Source: CAYZED01 sp964477445 (GTDB taxonomy: Bacteria; Bacillota; Clostridia; Lutisporales; Lutisporaceae). Taken from it: a stretch of 64,000 nt of DNA. The notes beneath the pieces were generated by a model. It searched no databases and was not told where the DNA came from. It saw only the letters and a list, made by a program, of their open reading frames with translations. Of this stretch, positions 60,067 to 64,000 are shown piece by piece; the stretch's first letter is position 1; every line of letters starts with the position of its first letter. The position numbers and the translations under genes were made by a program. The stretch spans positions 1-64,000 of the forward strand of contig CAYZED010000005.1 of assembly GCA_964477445.1 (NCBI GenBank), in the 5' to 3' direction.

Positions 60067-61047
60067 ATGATAAAAAATCAGTGGTATGGAATTCTTGACT
60101 CAAAAGAAGTGAAAAAAGGAAAGCTTACTGGAGTTACTAGAGTGGGTGAAAAGCTTGTTCTTTGGAGAAATGAAGCTGGTGAGGTTTTTTGTATCTTTGA
60201 TCGCTGCTGTCATAGAGGCGCGTCACTTTGCAAAGGCAAACTAGAAAATGACAGAGTTCATTGCCCTTTTCATGGTTTTCAATATGAAGGTAATGGGAAA
60301 GTAGCTTTAATACCGGCAAATGGCAAAAATAATCCTGTTCCAGAGCGATATCAAGTGAATTCATATAAAGTAGTTGATAGATATGGAGTTATTTGGCTTT
60401 GGTTTGGAGAATCAAATGAAGCACCTGAAGAGATACCATTCTTTAATGAACTATCGGAAGGTTTTTCTTATGGTGGTTTCTCGGAGAACTGGGGCGTACA
60501 CTATACGAGAGCAGTAGAAAATCAGCTAGATGTAGTTCATTTACCTTTTGTTCACACCGATTCTATTGGACGAGGTAATCATACATTGGTGAATGGACCG
60601 GTAGTTGAATGGGAAAAAAATAGAATGACTTTTTATGTAGATAATATTTTAGATGATGGCAAAACAATTCCTTTAAAGGCATCGGAAATAAAAAATTACA
60701 AACAGTTTTTTCATTTACAACTTCAAATGCCAAACATTTGGCAAAATATAATAAGTGAAGATATTAGAATTGTAGCGATTTTTGCGCCTGTGGATGAAGA
60801 AAATACACATATTTATCTAAGATTTTATCAACGATTTATGAAGGTGCCAATTTTGAAAAATATAGTAAATTATCTGAGCAGATTTGCGAATAGTTACATC
60901 TTACATCAAGATAGAAGGGTTGTACTTACTCAGCTTCCAAAGAAGACAGAGCTTAAGATGGAAGAAAAACTCGTTCAAGGAGATGCTCCGATACTGGAAT
61001 TCAGAAAGAGACGTAACGAACTTAAAAATGAAGAAGAAAAACGATAA
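60067..61047 (+). CDS. Rieske non-heme iron oxygenase, alpha subunit type
   Basis: A 326-residue protein with an N-terminal Rieske domain (CCHRGASL and CPFHGF, together two Cys and two His for a [2Fe-2S] cluster) and a C-terminal catalytic domain. The mononuclear iron motif reads ENQLDVVHLPFVH (bridging Asp, two His). Such enzymes use O2 to hydroxylate or demethylate aromatics or sterols, which is odd in an otherwise anaerobic gene set. No reductase or ferredoxin for it lies beside it. The nearest genes are metal exporters and a two-component system. Confidence 0.88.
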   Translation: MIKNQWYGILDSKEVKKGKLTGVTRVGEKLVLWRNEAGEVFCIFDRCCHRGASLCKGKLENDRVHCPFHGFQYEGNGKVALIPANGKNNPVPERYQVNSYKVVDRYGVIWLWFGESNEAPEEIPFFNELSEGFSYGGFSENWGVHYTRAVENQLDVVHLPFVHTDSIGRGNHTLVNGPVVEWEKNRMTFYVDNILDDGKTIPLKASEIKNYKQFFHLQLQMPNIWQNIISEDIRIVAIFAPVDEENTHIYLRFYQRFMKVPILKNIVNYLSRFANSYILHQDRRVVLTQLPKKTELKMEEKLVQGDAPILEFRKRRNELKNEEEKR

Positions 61048-61203
61048 TAGTCATATTAGCAACATGGGAATAAAATACATAAGATTTTGTTTTAGGATTC
61101 TTAAGAAATTTGTAAGAAATCAGACGAGTTTTTTGTAAGTTTATCACATTAGAATTAGATACATAGGTTTGAAGGATTTTAAGAGAAAGGAGGATACACC
61201 TAA

Positions 61204-61908
61204 ATGGGAGATGCAAAGATTCTTGTGGTAGACGACGATAAGGAAATTGCTAAAGCGATTGAGGTATTGCTTAAATATGAAGGTTATGATGTAGTTAAAG
61301 CAACAAACGGAATGGAAGCGCTTGATTCTATAGCACAAAATGATTTTCAATTAATAATTATGGATGTCATGATGCCAAAGTTAGACGGGCTCTCAGCTAC
61401 GATGGAAATACGCCGGAATAAGAATATTCCAATAATAATTTTGTCGGCAAAATCAGAAGACAGCGATAAAATTATTGGACTTTCGATGGGGGCAGATGAT
61501 TATGTTACGAAACCGTTTAACCCACAGGAACTAGTGGCTAGAGTGAAGAGTCAGCTGCGAAGATATTTACATCTTGGTGATTCAGGGACTGTTAATAGAA
61601 ATTCAAAAATCGAAATTGGTGGCTTATCGCTCGATATTGAATGTAAGCAGCTATTTCTTGATGGAGAAGCCGTTAAACTCACTGCAACTGAACTCAAGAT
61701 AATTGAACTTTTAATGACGAATGCGGGTACTGTTTATTCGGCAGAGAGTATATACCAAAAATGCTGGAATGAAGATGCTTTTTCGGTCGAGAATACAGTA
61801 ATGGTTCATATTAGGCGTATCCGAGAAAAAATCGAAATTAATCCGAAAGAACCTAAATATTTAAAGGTGGTGTGGGGTATTGGATACAAAATTGAAAAGG
61901 TTTTTTAG
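61204..61908 (+). CDS. OmpR-family response regulator
   Basis: A 234-residue regulator: ILVVDDDKEIAKAIEVLL, D54 in IMDVMMPKLDG, the SAKSEDSDKI and YVTKPFNPQEL switch residues, and a winged-helix domain (KLTATELKIIELLMTNAGTVYSAESIYQ, VMVHIRRIREKIE). AAAGGAGG precedes the ATG. The kinase gene starts inside its last 30 bases, so both are made together. Resembles VanR/ SaeR-type pairs. Confidence 0.94.
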   Translation: MGDAKILVVDDDKEIAKAIEVLLKYEGYDVVKATNGMEALDSIAQNDFQLIIMDVMMPKLDGLSATMEIRRNKNIPIIILSAKSEDSDKIIGLSMGADDYVTKPFNPQELVARVKSQLRRYLHLGDSGTVNRNSKIEIGGLSLDIECKQLFLDGEAVKLTATELKIIELLMTNAGTVYSAESIYQKCWNEDAFSVENTVMVHIRRIREKIEINPKEPKYLKVVWGIGYKIEKVF

Positions 61909-63718
61909 GAATAATGTGGTAGTCGTTGGTGGAGTGACAACGGTAGAGGGTACAATATTCAGAAGGTTTTTTAGAAGCAATTTAGTTAAATTTTTCGCAT
62001 TTGTTCTAGCAGTAGGGTTTCTAACCGCTGGATTTGGCCAATTAGTAAAAATTGGATACAATAATTTGAGTCCCGAACTACTTGTAGTTAAGGATTATCA
62101 AAGAAGTACCGATTATGAAGCTATAATAAACATGGCAGTCTACAATTCTACATATGAGAATATTCAAGATAATGCCTATTATTACTTCTATGGCGATAAG
62201 AAAGCTGTAACAAATATGGCGTTTTTGAAAAATAAAAACATTAACGCTAAAGAATTCGATAGTTTAAAAGTATATATGAAAAAAATCAATAAAGACGCTT
62301 TTTATGAGAGAAATGGTGGGCTAATAGTAATAAAGGAATCTTATATCAAGAAAATGGAAAGCGATTGGCAGAAGAAAAGGGTTGAAGCCTCAAGAATGTA
62401 TTCAATTTTAGGTATTGAATTAATTTTAGCCATTATATTTGTTATATACCTGATGATGTTTTCTGACCGAAAACACGAAGACGATATCATACACCTTACA
62501 GTAATAGAAAAAATATATACTGATATTATTCTTTTTGCTTTTCTTATTTCTATTGGTCTTTGGATTGTGGCTATAAGAGGAGCTTTTTCACATGGTGGAT
62601 GGGCAAATCAGAGTTTAGTCTTCGAAAAGGTGTTATCTTTTACATTGCTTTATTTTAGCTGTGTAATTGCATTTTCTGTCTTCGGAATTTTATTCCTATC
62701 CCTCGTCCGTAAGTTCAAAGCGGGAATTTTAATCAAACACAGTTTCATATATGTGGTTCTGTACAAGATTTACGATTTCTTTAAGAGCTTATTTGATGGA
62801 AGAGCATTTGATAAATTCCCATTAACAAAATCCCTTTTTTACAGACAACTTGTCTTTATTAGCGGAAGTTTTATGATGGTTTTGTTCTTCTTGATTTTTG
62901 CAGCAGGAGTTAATACACCATTTTCACTAGTTTTTCCGGCTTTTGAAATCATAATAGTTTATTGGTACATTAAAGGAAACAATGAAACTTTTAAGGATAT
63001 AAATAAAGGATTTAATGAGAGTTTAGAGGAACAAATGAAAGCTGAGAGAATGAAGATAGCCCTAGTTACAAATGTTTCGCATGATCTGAAAACGCCATTA
63101 ACTTCAATTATCAGCTATGCCGATTTATTATCAAAAGAGCAGAATCTATCAGAAACTGCCAGCGATTATGTGAAGATTTTGGTGGATAAATCTAATAGAC
63201 TTAAGACAATAGTCGCGGATTTATTCGATTTGGCAAAGAGTAATAGCGGAAATATTTCTCTCGATTTAGAAAGCTTAGATATTAAGAAACTAATTGAACA
63301 AACATTGGGTGACATGGAAGATCATATTTCTGAGTCAGACCTTGTATTTAAAGTTAAATTGCCAGATAGACCGGTTATGATAAAGTCAGATGGGAAGAAG
63401 CTATACAGAGTTTTCCAAAATGTTGTTGATAATACACTAAAATATTCTCTAAATGGGACCAGAGTTTTTGTGGAATTAGAAGTTCGAGACGGTATGGCGA
63501 TTGCTTCAATTAAGAACACGGCTAGTTATGAAATGGACTTTACCTCGGAAGAAATTCTTCAGAGATTTAGTAGAGGGGACAAAGCCAGGACATCTGAAGG
63601 AAGTGGACTAGGACTTTCTATAGCTGAAAGCTTTACTCATGTTAGTGGGGGAGATTTTAAAGTCGATATTGATGGAGATTTGTTTAAGGTTACGATAATG
63701 TTTGGGGTAGAGAAGTAA
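61880..63718 (+). CDS. Membrane sensor histidine kinase
   Basis: A 612-residue kinase. Residues 1-360 hold an N-terminal helix (FFAFVLAVGFLTAGFG), an external region of ~120 residues, and about five further helices (ILGIELILAIIFVIYLMMF, IILFAFLISIGLWIVAI, FTLLYFSCVIAFSVFGILF, FISGSFMMVLFFLIFAA, and others). HisKA with H401 (NVSHDLKTPLTSI) and HATPase (RGDKARTSEGSGLGLSIAES) follow. The start is TTG 61880 inside the regulator gene, or a later codon; the ribosome site GGTGGTGTGGGG is plausible. Same overall layout as VanS-like kinases that monitor the cell envelope. Confidence 0.9.
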   Translation: MDTKLKRFFRNNVVVVGGVTTVEGTIFRRFFRSNLVKFFAFVLAVGFLTAGFGQLVKIGYNNLSPELLVVKDYQRSTDYEAIINMAVYNSTYENIQDNAYYYFYGDKKAVTNMAFLKNKNINAKEFDSLKVYMKKINKDAFYERNGGLIVIKESYIKKMESDWQKKRVEASRMYSILGIELILAIIFVIYLMMFSDRKHEDDIIHLTVIEKIYTDIILFAFLISIGLWIVAIRGAFSHGGWANQSLVFEKVLSFTLLYFSCVIAFSVFGILFLSLVRKFKAGILIKHSFIYVVLYKIYDFFKSLFDGRAFDKFPLTKSLFYRQLVFISGSFMMVLFFLIFAAGVNTPFSLVFPAFEIIIVYWYIKGNNETFKDINKGFNESLEEQMKAERMKIALVTNVSHDLKTPLTSIISYADLLSKEQNLSETASDYVKILVDKSNRLKTIVADLFDLAKSNSGNISLDLESLDIKKLIEQTLGDMEDHISESDLVFKVKLPDRPVMIKSDGKKLYRVFQNVVDNTLKYSLNGTRVFVELEVRDGMAIASIKNTASYEMDFTSEEILQRFSRGDKARTSEGSGLGLSIAESFTHVSGGDFKVDIDGDLFKVTIMFGVEK

Positions 63719-63890
63719 AAGATCAAGAGAAAAAGACTAGACTCAGGATTATACTCAAATTTCAACTCAAGATAAAGAAAGTGTTGCAACAATAAAATAC
63801 ATATATCAATAAAATGGACTTATATAAATATGCCAATAGACGGACATATTTGATATAGGTTCTTTTGTTTTTTTTGTTGACAGCACGACA

Positions 63891-63945
63891 GAAAACAAAT
63901 ATACTTTATATTATAAAGTACTTTATATAAATTAATAACGGAGGA
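63891..63945 (+). promoter_or_regulatory. Strong promoter with palindromic operator
   Basis: TTGACA, 17 bases, TATACT (roughly 63877-63906) is close to consensus. Overlapping its end is the palindrome ACTTTATA-T-TATAAAGT (63903-63919), followed by a half copy ACTTTATA. GGAGG follows at 63940 before ATG 63954. The layout suggests a self-regulated gene, probably a regulator. Confidence 0.7.
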
Positions 63946-63953
63946 ATGTTTTT

Positions 63954-64000
63954 ATGAATGGAAACAATATTAACGAAGCAGTCGAGAGTCTCACACTAAT
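63954..64000 (+). CDS. Start of a gene cut by the window edge
   Basis: ATG 63954 with GGAGG upstream begins MNGNNINEAVESLTL and leaves the window. Too short to identify. The palindromic operator in its promoter makes a transcriptional regulator or a regulator-led operon likely. Confidence 0.6.
   Translation, partial: MNGNNINEAVESLTL

Overview
The window is 64 kb of low-GC DNA (about one third G+C by eye) with strong Gram-positive ribosome binding sites, TTG starts and gene content typical of an anaerobic, amino-acid-fermenting member of the Clostridia: a ferredoxin-linked 2-oxoacid oxidoreductase, tryptophanase, anaerobic sulfatase maturase, polyferredoxins and P-loop/ferredoxin ATPases. It is a draft scaffold: five runs of exactly 10 N (4054, 9870, 41171, 50487, 51399) mark gaps, and several genes carry single-base slips in homopolymers that may be sequence errors.

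Layout. 1-7.5 kb: tail of a hybrid histidine kinase with a damaged receiver, relics of RhuM and GH31 genes, a MerR regulator, an anaerobic sulfatase maturase with its Cys-type sulfatase (broken), and a second hybrid kinase. 7.5-16.5 kb: a NiCo riboswitch in front of a P-type metal ATPase, KilA-N and Imm-5-like genes, a NapH-like polyferredoxin with a secreted partner, a triple RidA protein and a decayed aminotransferase. 16.5-23 kb: two related lipases, a third hybrid kinase with five PAS domains, a radical SAM protein. 23-28.3 kb: a minus-strand block of MOP flippase, DUF3473-type polysaccharide deacetylase and GT4, then a SunS-like TPR glycosyltransferase preceded by a 41-residue peptide gene with a lasso-type leader motif. 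28.3-34 kb: a frameshifted PadR gene diverging from the peptide, a second polyferredoxin, an orphan rsmH, a two-component system and a secreted DUF2680 protein. 34-40.6 kb: a cluster of DUF5320, two DUF134 regulators, two NifX-like proteins, two MinD/ferredoxin ATPases, a metallo-beta-lactamase-fold protein, Mrp/NBP35 and a flavin reductase, resembling the orange-protein (ORP) clusters of anaerobes. 40.6-54.6 kb: ACT protein, YheO/DauR-like regulator diverging from tryptophanase, NhaC antiporter, old yellow enzyme, a two-gene fluoride channel, hydrolase, GntR regulator, a four-subunit 2-oxoacid:ferredoxin oxidoreductase flanked by two aminotransferases, and a DUF1003 protein. 54.8-64 kb: a deleted and an intact MFS transporter, a VOC protein, an ArsR-permease-thioredoxin-CDF metal cluster, a Rieske oxygenase, a second OmpR-type two-component system, and the start of one more gene.

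How the parts fit: transaminases, tryptophanase and the oxidoreductase would convert amino acids to acyl-CoA and reduced ferredoxin; riboswitch- and ArsR-controlled exporters handle metals. The most novel-looking unit is the peptide gene at 28090-28215 with its own promoter, an attenuating hairpin and a SunS-like glycosyltransferase: it looks like a minimal glycosylated RiPP-type system without the usual lasso enzymes. The second is the pair of promoters at 34.06 and 35.07 kb with matched inverted repeats exactly 40 bp apart, which probably tie the ORP-like cluster to its DUF134 regulators.
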